DNA from: Spinellus fusiger
Lineage: Eukaryota > Mucoromycota > Mucoromycetes > Mucorales > Phycomycetaceae
NCBI GenBank assembly: GCA_025094145.1
Contig: JALLLS010000028.1
Location: forward strand, 310,001-374,000
Direction of reading: 5' to 3'
DNA length: 64,000 bases
In this document: positions 1 to 13,044 of the stretch, piece after piece
Position numbering within the stretch: position 1 is the first letter of the stretch
Layout: every line of letters begins with the position of its first letter
The notes under the pieces: generated by a model
What the model was told of the DNA's origin: nothing
Seen by the model: the letters and a program-made list of their open reading frames with translations, nothing else
Database searches by the model: none
Program-made: the position numbers and the translations under genes

Positions 1-1750
1 TTAGATTGGGATCCTTCCTATAGATGGGAAGGTCAAGGTCCTCTACTGGGTATTTTACTGCTGCCTGTTTTCGTCGTTCTTCTCTCTGGCGATCTTTTTC
101 TTCTTTCAGTCTTGCCTTTTGTAAAAGACTGTCTTCTTTACGAGCACGTCTTTCAGCTTCCTTTTCATCACTTGTCTTGACTGTCTTTCTTTTACTGATT
201 TTAGCATAGGCAGTTGCCTGTGCCTCCATTATATGGGATGGCAAAGAGCAATTGAGTCCATAATGGTGGGCTATTGTAGGCTATAAACAAAAGTACTTTG
301 TTAGTCATAACCTATCTCTTACTCTGCACTTTAATGCGGTCCACTGGTTACCTTGATTAGCCAAGGCGCACCAGAGTAACTGTCTTTATGCGCACACTCT
401 CGGATGAACCGCTGAATGACGGGACGACAGAAAGAGCGTTGATCTCGTCTATCCGCAGCCACAGAATAAGCCAAGGAGATGGAACGCAAGAGGGACTTAC
501 CTAATGTCTCTTCCTTCTACAATACGCACAAATGACTCCATAGGTATCTCCTCCTGGTTTATTAATTGAACTCTATAGCGCATAAATGGTTCTGATCGAT
601 CTGTTTCATTGCTCTCTTCTACTCCTTCCATGCCGTCTTCCTCTTCCATGTCATTGTCCTCTTCCATATCATTGTCCTCTTCCATATCATTGTCTTCTTC
701 TGTATCGTGGTCCTCTTCTGTATCGTGGTCTTCCAATGCTGTGTCTTTGGGTGTCTTGGTCAATGGTGTGGGGTGAAGAAAGGCATCAGGGAATCGAAGG
801 CGTCCATTGGGCTGACGGGGCATTCCATCATCCTCAGACCCTGTTGTTTCCGAATTGTCAGACGGTCGTCTCTTTTGTAGGCTAACGATCTGTAACTGTT
901 GAAGAGAGGCGGTTTCTGTGTACGGCAAAAGCTCGACAATCTTTGCCAAATAGCTATGAAAAAAAAAGAAAACCGTCAGTAAATACTACACAAGGTGGCT
1001 TCTCTTTTTCTCTGTGGGTAGGCTCACATGTCTTCTCCCAGTACCCAATGGACAATCTCTCCTATAGCAAAATTGGATCTAAAATAGCCATACACATCTT
1101 CTACCAAGGAATCCAGCCGTACTGTTTCTATAATATATTATAAAAATAAAAATAAAGGGAAATCCCGCCATTACAAGAAGAGTCAGCAACAAACATAAAA
1201 GCAAGCGTCAAAGGATATTCTTTTTTCTTCTTTTTTTTTTCTTTTCTTTCTTTTTTCTTCTTCTAGAAATCTATTACTAGAGAAATAACCATCCACCTAC
1301 GGAATTGGACTCTTTGCAGCATATGTTTCCGAAGCACAAGGCAGAATTTAAATTCGGCTCGATTATCATCTCCACTTTCGCTCTCGAGTGCCTGCTCATA
1401 TGTCAAATGCTGTCGGCCTGTTGCTTCACACTCCCAAATAGGTTGTTGATACAGGGCAAGTCTATTAATATAAGATCTGTAATAAAGTCAAGGTAGTTGT
1501 GCTTGTGGTTGTGTGGTTTTTAGGCTATAGAAGCTACAAGTCTATAGTCTACACATAAGACTGATATATGTATGTATGTATGTATGTATATGTATATGCA
1601 TTTATCTATCTATATCTATATAAAAGGATACTCGTAACTGGTAAAGACTTCGTTTGTAAAGCGCAGATACCACACTTCCTTTCTTTTCTTCTTCGGGTCA
1701 TAGGAAGTGGGGGCTATGGGAACAATACGTTTATTGTTCAGGAGTGGCAT
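1..1750 (-). CDS. ITC1: ISWI-complex accessory subunit, ITC1/ACF1 (BAZ1) type, N-terminal part, runs off the window
   Basis: Large non-catalytic partner of the ISWI nucleosome-spacing ATPase in the nucleus. Six exons on the minus strand: 1632-1750, 1301-1476, 1028-1127, 501-953, 352-448 and 280 down past base 1. The ATG at 1750 opens with MPLLNNKRIVPIAP, typical of the family. A WAC domain follows at about residues 23-125, with EVWYLRFTNEVF, the WECEATG core and LDSLVEDVYGYF. Next come an acidic linker with repeated DMEED units (about 622-720), a block ending GAPWLIK (exon 5), and a charged helix leading to KYPVEDLDLP, which normally precedes the DDT domain. DDT and C-terminal regions are outside the window. 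About 408 residues are visible. The family call is firm; the symbol is by analogy with yeast. Confidence 0.88.
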
Positions 1751-2412
1751 TGCGGCAAATAAAATAGAATGGAAAGCGGCAGTCGCGTAGGAAAGGCGTG
1801 TTCAAAAGAAACAGTGTGTTTTTTTGAGGGGCAAAGAAGAAAAAAGAATGAAAATGAAAGAAATAGGAAAAATGGAAAAGTGGAAAAAATAAAAATAAAA
1901 TAAAAATGTTTTAAAAAAGTAAAATATTTAAAAAAAAAAATAGATGAATTGAATTGAATTCTATTGAGTTAAATTACAAGAGAAGATAAAAGAGAGGACT
2001 TTTATCGGAGAATGAACAATGAGTAAGGTGACAATAGGAAGAAGACTATCTAGTAACAAAGGTAGTGTAGAAGAGAGTAAAGAAGATCAGGAGAGATTAG
2101 AAAGAAAAGAAAAGAAAAGAAAAGAAAAGAAAAAGAAAAGAAAAAGAATTCAATGCACAAAATCAAATAATTACACTGGATATGTTGACTTGGATTACAC
2201 ACCAGGAGGTCTTTAGGATATAAAAGGAAATAGTCGAAATATAATTGTTTAGAAATGACATGGATTTGAGGAGGGAAAATAAAGTGAGATGTATTCATGT
2301 TAGTTTTTAAATAAAGATTATTATTATAATTTACCTGTAAATATCTGAATCCCGAAGGAAACCACTTTCGATGTGGCGATATATGATATGAATACGAATA
2401 AGAATATCTATT
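1751..2412. other. AT-rich intergenic stretch
   Basis: Upstream flank of the ITC1-like gene. It holds homopurine runs such as repeated AAAAG near 2100-2145 and long A tracts. No coding frame shows splice signals or a recognisable motif. A TATG microsatellite lies just inside intron 1 of the ITC1-like gene near 1567-1590. Confidence 0.6.
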
Positions 2413-2816
2413 CTTATGTGACTGTATAGATACCCTTTGATGCATTCACATCTCTGTTCTAAACAATTCCGCAACTTTGGCAAGCGCGGATAGTGTTGAA
2501 ATTCACTAATACCTCAGTGAGAATATTTGTGTTGCAAGTATGGCAGATCTTGAGAACAAAAAAAGAAAACAAAACAGAGTAACTGTTAGAAGAGCATTTT
2601 ATATTGGGTAAGAGGTCAATTATGCTTACTCTCGATGTTCGAAATTTATCAACATCAACCATAAGAAAATCTCCATCTTTTTGTCTCTTTTTTCAATGAT
2701 TAATATAAAACTCTCGTCAAACCAACACAATGACCTTTAAACTTGACAGCATCCTTTCCTTTCATTTCTGTGCCATAGGCAATGACTGGCAGCTTGGTAG
2801 GATTGTACTCCAATCC
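2413..2816 (-). pseudogene. Decayed Fanzor (eukaryotic TnpB homologue) C-terminal region
   Basis: Three minus-strand segments read as the C-terminal RuvC and zinc-ribbon part of a TnpB/Fanzor RNA-guided nuclease. Segment 2680-2816 gives NPTKLPVIAYGTEMKGKD. Segment 2630-2680 gives FLMVDVDKFRTSR, the D/E-[YF]-RTS-[KR] motif before the zinc ribbon. After a plausible 81-nt GT-AG intron (2549-2629), segment 2413-2548 supplies CHTC and CQSC, two CxxC knuckles, then NRDVNAS, the last RuvC acidic motif. Lesions seen: an in-frame TAA after TRVLY, a frame change near 2680, and TAG at 2459-2461 where the family usually has Trp before NRDVNA. I could not follow the N-terminal half upstream. Family assignment rests on motif order; the copy cannot be functional. 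Confidence 0.75.
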
Positions 2817-4142
2817 TTTTAGGTGCCAATACCCCTTTTCAATAATAAAACAGTAAAAATAATTAGTTCGAGATGTATTAATGTACTCTCTATGTGTGTC
2901 GTATTACTCTTGCACTGGCACTTTTTTGCCTTTGTAATGGATTCACTGGGTTTACTATAGTAAAAGAATATACAATAGAAACTGACTAACATGTAAGACA
3001 TAATAAACATACACTCACCAGATCACAACTGATGGTTTATATGCCAGACAAAGGCAAACAAGTTAAAGAGGGTAGAAGTTATGAAGAAAAACAGACAGTG
3101 TGGTTGGCAGGTATTTATATTCAAGCAGAAGAGAACAAAACTAAATTTCACAAGTCATTTGTTTAATCAGAACTACCAAAGTAATGCAGACTACAACAAC
3201 ATTCTAGAAAGAAAAGAATTGCTTAAAGAACAGTTGCCTAGTTACCCGTTGTGATCAAATCGTGTGTTATGTCCCTGTTCATGTACCCTCTTTGATTTCC
3301 CTAGACCAGTCTTTGTATCCAATAATCTATTTTGTAGTCCCTGCTAGAGACCAAATATCTATACATTTATCTCTCTAGTGGTCCTGTTGATAACCACAGT
3401 GCCCTTTATTGCAGATACTTGCAAACCTTTGATTTTAAACACAGTTCCATAAAAGGCAGGATTTTTTTTACGTAAAGGGGATAGCGTGTATCTGGTTAAA
3501 AGCCAGAAAATCTCCTGGTGTGTAGGTTTCTATGGCAACATTTGAAAACAGAATCAAGCTGACTTTTTCATTACGAGAGACAGGGTTACTGCCTGTCTGT
3601 CCCCATATTTAAATAGGAGATTTAAAAACGAAGATCTTTAAAGTCATTATTTGAAATAAAGGGAGTAGAAAAAAAAAGAGAGAATAAGGAAAAAAAAAGT
3701 CTTTGATATTAAATTTAGGTCTTCAATGAGTAAAGAGTGCATTCTATTGGACAGTAAAGAGCATTTTTAGGTAATAAGTGTCATTTGTATGACTCAATGA
3801 ATATCTATTAATTACTTAATATGGTTATAGTTCTATGCTTCTGTAGCTAGTGCTCTATTGGTATGATTAAAATTGTAAATCTGTGGTGAAGAGTCCACTG
3901 CAGAATAGAATAAAATGGAATAACAATGAATAGCAATGGACAGTACATATATTCTCTCTTTATTTTTTTGTATCTTACATTTGATTGGCTCTATTTCATT
4001 CTCAGATAATAAAGTAGCGTTATGTCAATTGATTGGTGGAAGATGTTTTATGAATAATCTGGATTGTTTATTAACTCTATTTTTTGTGCGGGTGTACTTT
4101 CTTTTTTTTTACCCATAACTTTCCTTTTTTGTTCTTGGTAGT
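2817..4142. other. Intergenic DNA between the Fanzor relic and DIS3
   Basis: AT-rich, with no convincing coding frame on either strand. Minus-strand bases just above 2816 probably hold further decayed Fanzor sequence, but I could not align any motif. The last 200 bases are the DIS3 promoter and 5' leader. Confidence 0.5.
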
Positions 4143-7100
4143 ATGCTACGAACAAAGGCATTTGTAAAGCGTACTCGCAAGGGAAACGTCATTAAAGTAG
4201 TAAAAGAACACTACCTGCGTGATGATATTACATGTTCTTCTCGTGCCTGTTCTGTGTGTGACTCGTCTGTTCCTCTTTTATCGACAGATCCTCGCACTAC
4301 CAGTACGATCAAACCACACTACCTCATTCCAGATACCAATGTGTTTATGAATCAAGTAAATAAAACCCACTGCCAAGAAAGAATCAAACAAAAGAAGCAT
4401 ACAAGACTCATTCACACACTTATACATACGTATAGCTCGATATTATGGAACACTCTTCTATTAAAGACGTTATTGTACTGCAGACTGTCCGAGAAGAGCT
4501 CCGTCACTTGAGTCTTCCTGTCTATAACCGACTGAATGCTCTTACTTCAGACAAAAACAAGCGATTCTATCTCTTCTCCAATGAACATCATCGGTAAATA
4601 GCCCACACTCTGCCACACTCTGCCAGAACTATAACTGTGACTTTGTTAATAATAGGGATACTTTTATTGAAAAGCTAAAAGACGAGTCATCCAACGACAG
4701 AAATGACAGAGGTAAGGCACAATGCAATGCATATCAATGTAGATCGATATCCATCTCTAGAAAAGAAAAAGGGCAGGCTAAACTCAGTCCACTCCCTTAG
4801 CCATTCGTGTCTCAACTAAATGGTACAAGGATCATTTGAATCAGAATGCAAAAGGACACTCCATTGAAGTCGTCATGTTGAGTGATGATCGTGCCAACCG
4901 TGAAAAGGCCCTGGCATCAGGCATCAAAGCTGTATCTGGTAATAAGAGAGAAATAAAAACACCTTTGAGATCTCATGCCTGTTTCAAAGTCCGTGACTAT
5001 GTAGAATCCATGAAAGATGTGCCCGAGTTAGTAGATATGATTGCTAATGCAAAAGACAGTGCTGCTAATGACAAGGATCAGATTGTGTTTGAGGAAGTAG
5101 GTAGTCTTTGTAGAGAAGATGAGAAACTCACTCTACTATGAATGGACTAGCACTTGACCAGTCTACAGATTACAAATGGTATCAAACGTGGTAAATACAT
5201 TCAGGGCAATTTGAATGTAGGCCTACACAATGTTCTTGAGGTGAGTGAATTGATAAAGAGACTCTTTGTATTTATATCCATCGATGCAATAGGCCTCTAT
5301 CTATGGCACTGTGGATGGAGAAGCCCGCACCATTCATATTATCGGAAGAAAGCACATGAACCGTAGTATTCAAGGTGATACTGTCGCCGTAGAATTACTC
5401 CCAAAGAATGAATGGAAGAAAAACACTTCTTTAGCTATTGAAGAACAAGACGAAGAAAAGATGCAAGGAGAAGAAGACATGGAAACAATTCAACGTAAAG
5501 ATGCCATGGAGATAGATGGAGAAGGAGAACCTACGTGCAAAGTAGTGGGCATTATTCGAAAGAAGTGGAGACCGTAAGTAAAGCCATCTTCCCCTTCCTT
5601 TTCTTTTCTTCTATCTCCTTCTATGGATCTCATGCTAGATTTCTAGGTACTGTGGATTTATCGTCAAGAAATCAGTGCACTCTAAACCAGGCACCAATGC
5701 CCTCGAGAATGTTATTTTCCGCCCTATTGATCGTCGTATTCCTTCGATCAAAATCCGAACCTCCCAGGCTCATGGTTTGCTGGGCAATCGCATTGTCGTA
5801 GCCATTGATAGCTGGCCCGTGAATTCATTGTAAGGAAAGACATGACATGTTCAATAAGTGGCATTGACATTGACATGGATAGGATCCCTGTCGGCCATTT
5901 CGTAAAGACATTGGGTTCTTCGGGGGATAGAGAGACTGAGACTGAAGTGCTGCTGCTAGAACACGATGTTCCCTACCTTGAGTTCTCTAGGCGTGTCCTT
6001 GATGATTTGCCCGTAGAGGGCGAGAACTGGGTCGTGTCTGAACAACATGTCAAGAGGGAGACAAGACGGGATCTCCGTGACTTGAACATCTGTAGTATTG
6101 ATCCTCCTGGTAACTATTAGCACAAGGTCTGGTGGGATTGTGGTGCTGATCCTTTTTGTTAATTTAGGTTGTACGGACATTGATGATGCTCTTCATGTTC
6201 GGAAACTTGAGAATGGCAATTATGAATTGGGTGTTCGTAAGTACTACTACTGCTACTCATCTATTAGAAAGATGGCGATACTAAGCAGGGTGGACTTGTT
6301 CTAGACATTGCCGATGTTACTTATTTTGTTAAACCTGGCCAGGCCATGGACGAAGAGGCTGCTTCCAGAGGCACTACTGTTTATTTGGTAGACAAGCGTA
6401 TTGACATGTTACCTGGTCTTTTGGGAACAAGTAAGAAAATACAAGGGGAGAGAGGGCACTAGCATCCCTCTTGTACACATAAGCAATACAAAACTGAACC
6501 TAGTGGGTTTGATTTCTCTTAGACCTTTGCTCACTGCGATCGAATGTGGACCGTCTTGCCTTTTCATGTATTTGGGTGGGTGATCTTTCTGTCTGCTAAC
6601 TGTTGCTTTTCATGAAGCCTACTCACTAGGATCTTTCTTTTTCTTCTTAGCAAGTCAATGAGAATGCTGATATTATTGATGTGGAGTTTACCAAGAGTAT
6701 CATTCGCTCCAAGCATTCATTTACTTATGAAGAAGCACAGAACCGCATGGATGATGAGTAGGTATCTTTTGGTGTCAATATGAAATGAAAAAAAATGAAA
6801 AAAAAAAAGCAATTCTCATTCACCCCTTCCCTCTTGTGTTCTTCTCCTTCATCTACTCACCTCTTCTCCCTCTTCCACCCCCTCTTCCTTCTTTTTCCTT
6901 CTTTCTAAAGGTGGATGCAAGATGATATCACCAATGGCATTCGTGTGATGAACTCAATGGCGAAGAAACTACGTCAAAAGCGTATTGATCGTGGTGCCTT
7001 GACCCTGTCCAGTCCTGAAGTCCGATTTAATCTTGAGAATGATTCTCAGGATCCTGTGGATGTTGAAATGAAGGAACTCAAGGAGACCAATGCGCTGGTT

Positions 7101-8395
7101 GAAGAGTTCATGTTGTTAGCTAACATTTCAGTTGCTGAGAAGATCCACTCCAAATTCCCCAACTCTGCACTCTTGCGTAAACACGCAGCTCCTCCTTCTA
7201 CATCCTTTGATACTCTTCGTAAAGCACTGCTGGAAGTAGGCGTTGGATTGGAGGTAGAGAATTCAAAGGCACTGGCAGATTCCTTGGACAGAGCTGTGGT
7301 AGGTAGTCCTGGGTTCTGGGGTTGTTGTGGGTGGTGGTTTAGTATCTGTTGCCATTTGGGGTAATGATAGTAGAGTAGTAGGCATAGTAGCAATATGCAT
7401 GCAAATCATTAACACTCTTTCTTCTATTCCATGGCTCCAAGTTACCTGAAGACCCCTACTTTAATAAGTTGGTGCGTATCTTGATGACCCGTTGCATGAT
7501 GCAAGCACAGTACTTTTGCTCAGGAACAGAATCAGAAGCCGATTTCAGACATTATGGCTTAGCATCGCCCATCTACACCCACTTCACCTCTCCTATTCGT
7601 CGTTATTCTGGTAAGTGGATAGACCATCCCCAAACATCAGCCTATTGACATTTGTACAATCAATGACAGATGTTGTGGTGCATCGACTACTACAGGCATG
7701 TATTGATGGTGATGCGGTGTATGGACAAGAGTTGATTGACAAAACCAAAATGAAAGATCTCTGTGATGGTAAGATAATCCAACACTCTTCCTCACATCTA
7801 CCCACCATCCCACTTATTCACTCCATGCATGGATACTAGTACTTAACCACCGCCACCGTATGGCACAACAGGCAGGCCGTAGTTCAGTTGAACTCTACAC
7901 CAATATGTTCTTTAGAAATAAGATTCAGGTAGAACAAGGCCGTATTATTCGTATTCTTCAAAATGGGTTTGTCGTTCTTGTCCCCAAGTAAGTGTTAGAA
8001 CATAAGGAAAGAGCTCTCTCTCTTTCTCTCTCTCCCCTTTTTTCTTTCTTTTTTTCTTTTTTCTTTTTCTTCTTTTTCTTTCTGACCTATGGCATAGGTA
8101 TGGTATAGAGGGCATTGTGTATACTTCCAAGAAACCCGGAGAACCTTCTCCATTTGTGTACAATGAAGCCAACAATAGTTTAGAAGCAGGCGAGACAGTC
8201 ATTCGAATGTTTGGTACTGTCAAGGTAGAAATCAGCATTGAAGGAGATGAGAATGGCATGCGACAAAAGATGAAGATGAATCTTATTGAGCCTTATGTGG
8301 AAGGTGTGAGTACATTGCCTACACCTTTGAGTGATTTAAAGAGAGTCATTGAAGATGGGTCTACCAAGGCTGTCAAAAAGACCAAGAAGGATTAA
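4143..8395 (+). CDS. DIS3: Exosome exoribonuclease DIS3/RRP44
   Basis: Catalytic subunit of the RNA exosome, combining a 3'-5' hydrolytic exonuclease with a PIN endonuclease. Eighteen exons sum to 2910 nt, 969 aa (yeast about 1001): 4143-4355, 4436-4593, 4656-4711, 4801-4938, 4990-5096, 5151-5240, 5293-5573, 5647-5829, 5883-6109, 6168-6236, 6305-6430, 6523-6575, 6651-6757, 6911-7298, 7442-7610, 7670-7768, 7840-7987, 8098-8395. In order: CR3 cysteines (CSSRACSVC), then a PIN domain with all acidic positions ([29 protein letters not shown]), so the endonuclease looks active. Cold-shock domains and an RNB domain follow, with the metal-binding [13 protein letters not shown] motif spanning the 6110-6167 intron. 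The C-terminal S1 domain includes [13 protein letters not shown]. Both nuclease sites appear intact. Confidence 0.95.
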
Positions 8396-9492
8396 GCAGT
8401 TGTATGAACAATTGAGACATGTAAAGAGTTGTTTATTTTCTCTATGAAAAGTGTTTACCCTATTCTCTTCTCTTTTTCTTTTACTATTTGCATTTGATGA
8501 CTATTATTTGATGTCTGTTTTTATTATTAAGAATAAATTACTTGATAAGTATATCAATAATAATAAATAATAAATAATAAAGATAGATGAGACAATGGAA
8601 GAGATAGACACTGGTAAAGATTAAGCATCTTCCTACAAGTCAATGATATGAGATGCCAAAGAATAAGAAAGTCAGGAAAAAAAAGAAAGAAAAAAAAAGG
8701 ATGTAAGTTATTATGAAAGTATGTAGGTATATATAAATATATAAATATAAATAGATAGATATATATTTGTACATAGAGAAAGAAGAAAGCCAAACTTGTT
8801 AAGATAAGCAACCAATTTCTATTGTTTTTTCTTGTTTTTCTTGTTTTTCTTGTTTTTCTTTAGTGTGTGTGTGTGTTTTATGTGTTCTTATTTTTTTATA
8901 TGTCATTGGCTGACTTGGTGAACAGAATTAAGATGAACAAGTAAGAAAGAATGAAAGTAAAATAGAAAGAGAAAATTAAGATCATGAATTAAGCTAATGA
9001 AAAGAAAAAGAAAAAAGTGGATATGTGAATATGTAGGTAAGTGAGTCTATATAAAGTGTGTAGAATTGTGTGTGTAAAAATGTAGGTATGTATAGATGAA
9101 TGAGAAGATGGAGATGATTGAATGGGGGGGGGAGTGTATGTAGGTATGTAGGTATGAATGTATATGTATGAATGTGGTTTGGCATAAAAAACAGTAGGTG
9201 TAGAATGTCATAAAACAATTCGCAAATAACATGGAGAAACAAGGAGAGCGAATGGATGTGTGGGGTGTTCCTCCCTTTCTTTTTCTTCTGATTGGATCGA
9301 TGCAACCCTTTCTCCTGTATCAATATAAGGATGAAAGAGATTTAGAGAGAGATTTAGAGAGAGAGAAAAGAAAGAAAGAAAGAAAAAGAATGCGTATGAA
9401 GGTGTACAGCAAAAAAAAGGGAACAGACTGTAGGAAGGATATAAAAGAGAGGATATAAAAGAAGGAATTAGAAGGATGAAAGTAAAGGGAGA
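8396..9492. other. Convergent 3' flanks of DIS3 and the homeobox gene, low complexity
   Basis: Convergent intergenic space. It contains AAT-rich runs (8560-8580), four or so TTTTTCTTG units at 8823-8861, a GT microsatellite near 8862-8875, a G run near 9123-9132 and an AGAGAGATTT repeat near 9340-9365. No coding evidence. Confidence 0.6.
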
Positions 9493-11232
9493 TTAAACTA
9501 GAGAAGCCATCAAGTCCTCCGTCATAGTAGATCCAGAAGAAATGGGTTGTGAAGAAGTGTTGGTATTGCCAGCAAAACAGCACGAGGTGTTTGAGTTGTT
9601 CTTTTCATAAAAATGCTCCATTGAAATGGGAGATCCTGAAGTGGAGGAGATGGTGGAAATAGAGCAAGAGGCTGACAATGGAGGTGTCAAATGCTGAGTT
9701 AGTGTCGATGCATAGTCAAGTGGCAAATCTTGCAGCTGGTAAAAATCAATCGGCATTGTCATAGGAGTATGATCTGGCAATGGAGAACACGTGGTGGCAT
9801 CAAAAGATAAATTGCGCTTCATACCAGGGGTACTACCGCCACAACTGCTTCCACTGCTTCCACTGTAGCTTCCACCATCTGCTTCAAGCATAGCGGTGTT
9901 GGTAGTGAGATGGGTGGATTGGGATGGGTAGAAATGGTGAAGTTCAGGTTCAGAAAAGCGTCTTTCCTTGGCCTATAGAAATCAACATGAGTGAATAAAA
10001 GTATCTTTTTTTTCTCTTTTCTTTCTTCATAAAGATGAAAAGAATGTAGTTTTATAGCTGTCTGAAATAAATCTTACCGTGGCAGCAGCAGCAGCAGCAG
10101 CGGCGGCAGCAACATTAGAGGCAGAAGACCAAGAAGCATTAAAGTCAACAAGATAAGAGCTGTTGGACATCATAGAAGATAGCTGGGTGGCTGTAGATGT
10201 AGGCACAGTATTAGCATTAGTGTGAGGAGTTGAGGCGGAAGACGACGATGAAGAAGTGGGAGACGACGAACTAGCAGGACACGATTTGCGACGAAGAAGG
10301 TCGTGATGGTTTAGATGATGATAAAAGGGTCTCTGTGAGTAGTTGTTGTGTACAGGAAGATCATTCATAGGGCTGCTGCTGTTGCTATTGAGGGGATGAA
10401 TTGGCATGGATAACCAGCAGTTGTCGTTCTGCAATTGATGTTGACTCTGTAATCCATACTGAGAGTGGTTCAACACAGCTGAGTCAAAACATGAAGAGGC
10501 GGCGGCAGTAGCTGCTACGGCGGCAGCAGCAGTGGCCACACATCGAACATCGGTGTTGGACTGTAGCTGTGAATGCCATGGCACATTGCTCCAATCGAAC
10601 CCTTGATGACCCACCAGTGAGTCTTCAGAGTGGGGGCTCTTTTGGTTGCAGATGCTTGGAGGTAAATAGCTCGTAAATGCCGACTTTCCCTCATAGCCCA
10701 ACTGGGATTGTTGAATATTAGCAAAGAATTGTGAAAAGAGAACTGACTGATCCATGTCGCTGGGTGAGTTGTGGCCTTCGAGATGGCTGCTCAGTGAATG
10801 GATGGGGCTATTTCCCAAACTACTCTCCATGTGATACAGATCGTGCTCTTGCTGATCCATTCCAGAGGACTTGCGACGCTGCAATTTAGCCTTGGCTCTT
10901 CGGTTTTGAAACCAGATCTGAACACCACGCGGAGTCATGTCGAGCTTTTGGGCGAGAATGCGGCGGACAGTTGCATTGGGCTTTGGGTTTTCTGCAAACG
11001 ATTTTTCAAGCACCTTGAGTTGGGCTCTTGAAGTTCTGCGACGATGTTTAATTTCAAATGGATTATAGAAAGTAGGTCGAAAGTCGCCATGAGGAAATTG
11101 ATGAAAAGCCTCGAGAAGGTATTTTGAGTCGACATCGGCAGAAGTGGGTGTGGTGTAGAACACTGGGTTGGGATCATTAAAATCAGATATAGTAAATGAC
11201 TGTTCAAAAGATAGCATTGGGTCGGTCGTCAT
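9493..11232 (-). CDS. Homeodomain transcription factor
   Basis: Nuclear DNA-binding regulator. Two exons, 10078-11232 and 9493-9972, joined by a GT-AG intron, encode 544 aa. The homeodomain lies at about residues 62-121. It starts KHRRRTSRAQ and has the recognition-helix signature VQIWFQNRRAKAKLQ; it is a typical 60-residue type with no TALE insertion. The rest is low-complexity: alanine runs (about 10080-10110 and 10505-10530), Ser/Thr-rich stretches, Gln/His-rich stretches and Asn-rich patches, as in activation domains. The ATG at 11232 opens MTTDPMLSFEQ and is the first in-frame start. No orthologue can be named: fungal homeobox proteins conserve only this domain, so target genes are unknown. 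The upstream gap to DPH2 is 1.8 kb, long for this window. Confidence 0.88.
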
Positions 11233-12851
11233 ATCTTAATAGAAGTTAAGTGAAGAGTAGAAAAACAAGTGGAGAGTCAAGTTGAATTTCAAAGTGATAA
11301 TCTAGCTTATATAGAAAGAGAGAAAGCTCTTTGACAAGGACAGAGAAAAGAAATGAGAAACAGAGAAACTAAAGGGGAGAGGAGGGAAAATTCCAATGAA
11401 CAAGGGGTGCCAGAAAAGAAGGGCTTACTAGTGCACAACAAGGCTGTTATGGAATGGCACTTTGTAGCCTTACCATTTGATCTACCCGTGCTTTCTGATT
11501 TGTTATATCTGTAAAGGGTGCAAGAAGTGACACGAGTAGAAAGCGACATGATGACCCGTGTAGAAGATAGGGGAAGGGAACTACGGGATGAGATTAGCGG
11601 TCGGGCCAACCCACAGGAGGTGGTAGATGAAATCCAAGTGTTTATCTGTCTATTTTTCTTTTCTTTTTCTTTTTTTTTACTTTGTTTGACGTGTAAGCAC
11701 TGTGGGTATTCTATAACCAATGCAGTAAATACAATGACAACGATGGAAGAAAAGGGGGTAAAGAAAAGGGAAGCTAGGCAAGGAAAACCCCATAGCAATG
11801 ACTTTCTTTCCCTCTTTCTTACTCTCTCTTGCCTAGTTTTTTTTTCCTTCCTTTCTGGCATGCGTCTTATGCGCGCCAGTTGACGATCCAACACTCACAC
11901 GTCTGCCCCACTTGGATTAGTTCATTTTGCTACAGAAAAGGCTTATTTCTCTTTTGATTCTGTTTCTTTATTTGTTCATACCTGGTAAAGTGTTGAATCG
12001 TAGGAAAATACTTTCTCTAGACACGAGAAGTGACCTTAAAATGGATATATCAAGAGGTTTTTTTTATCAGAAGGGGAGGGGGAGAGGGGAGAAAGTAAAG
12101 AATCAATGACAAGTGAGAAAGCCTAGCAAAGTATCCTGTGGGTGATCACATCTTTTTTTTTCATCTCTCCCTTGGTCCCTTTCTCCTTCACACATACACA
12201 CACATAGATGGATAAACACTACACGTTATATGTTAGAGATGATTGTTCATAAACTATATGCTAAAGATCATAGGCCATCTCTACTGGCTTGTTCTATAGA
12301 TCCGCTATGATGAGTCCTCTACGCGTTCTTTTCTATAGTCTCTTCTGCTAATAAATTAACGTGATGGATTGAATGTTATTGTGTATGTATATGTTTATTC
12401 TCAATAAAGCTCAATGTTCTCTTGTTCTCTCTCTCTCTCTCTTGCTGTCTTGCTGTCTTATTCTCTTGCTGTCTTTCCCTCTCTTTACGCGCGTCTTGTA
12501 TCTATTCTTTTTCTTCCATCGATGCACTGTTCTTTTAGACGCACGAGCACAATGGATCTACTTTTGTATGACTATTATGAGTTAGTTTTTGCAACAGTGC
12601 GTGTACTCTTTATGGAGTGCTTGCAGATCTCATATCCTGTATCAACATGTGCGACAAAGCACATTCGACATATATGCCATTCATGTAACATTGATCTAGC
12701 AACGGTAGTCATGATACCAAAATACTTTATTTCCATAGTAACAAGGTTTAGTGTTTACTTGCAACCGTATACAGCAGTGGTCACAAATGAAGTATGGAGT
12801 TAGATGACCTTTATTGTTTGTTTATTTATTGTTTATTTGTTTATTTGTTTA

Positions 12852-12883
<32 letters not shown>

Positions 12884-13044
12884 CTTGTCTGTCTGCTTAT
12901 TTGTTTATTTGTACATATTCTTGTGGTCCTATCTAGAATACTTCTTATAACATTAGGAGATACAAACTTGCATTCATTTCACCTAATTGAGTCCTCTCTC
13001 GCCACAATCAAGACAGATCCAGTATGTTTCCATGAAGCGTGCGT
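11233..13044. other. 1.8-kb region between the homeobox gene and DPH2, no gene assigned
   Basis: It should hold the homeobox promoter. An open plus-strand frame at 11518-11640 reads TRVESDMMTRVEDRG and looks helical. The opposite strand over the same stretch is also open and Ser/Thr-rich. Neither has convincing splice partners, so I assign no gene. Further on there are TC-rich tracts (12424-12480) and a CTGT microsatellite at about 12857-12885. Confidence 0.5.

Noticed and set aside
11307..11894. A 195-codon minus frame upstream of the homeobox gene.
   Set aside because: Ser/Thr and Lys-rich low-complexity sequence with no homology signal; the opposite strand is equally open.
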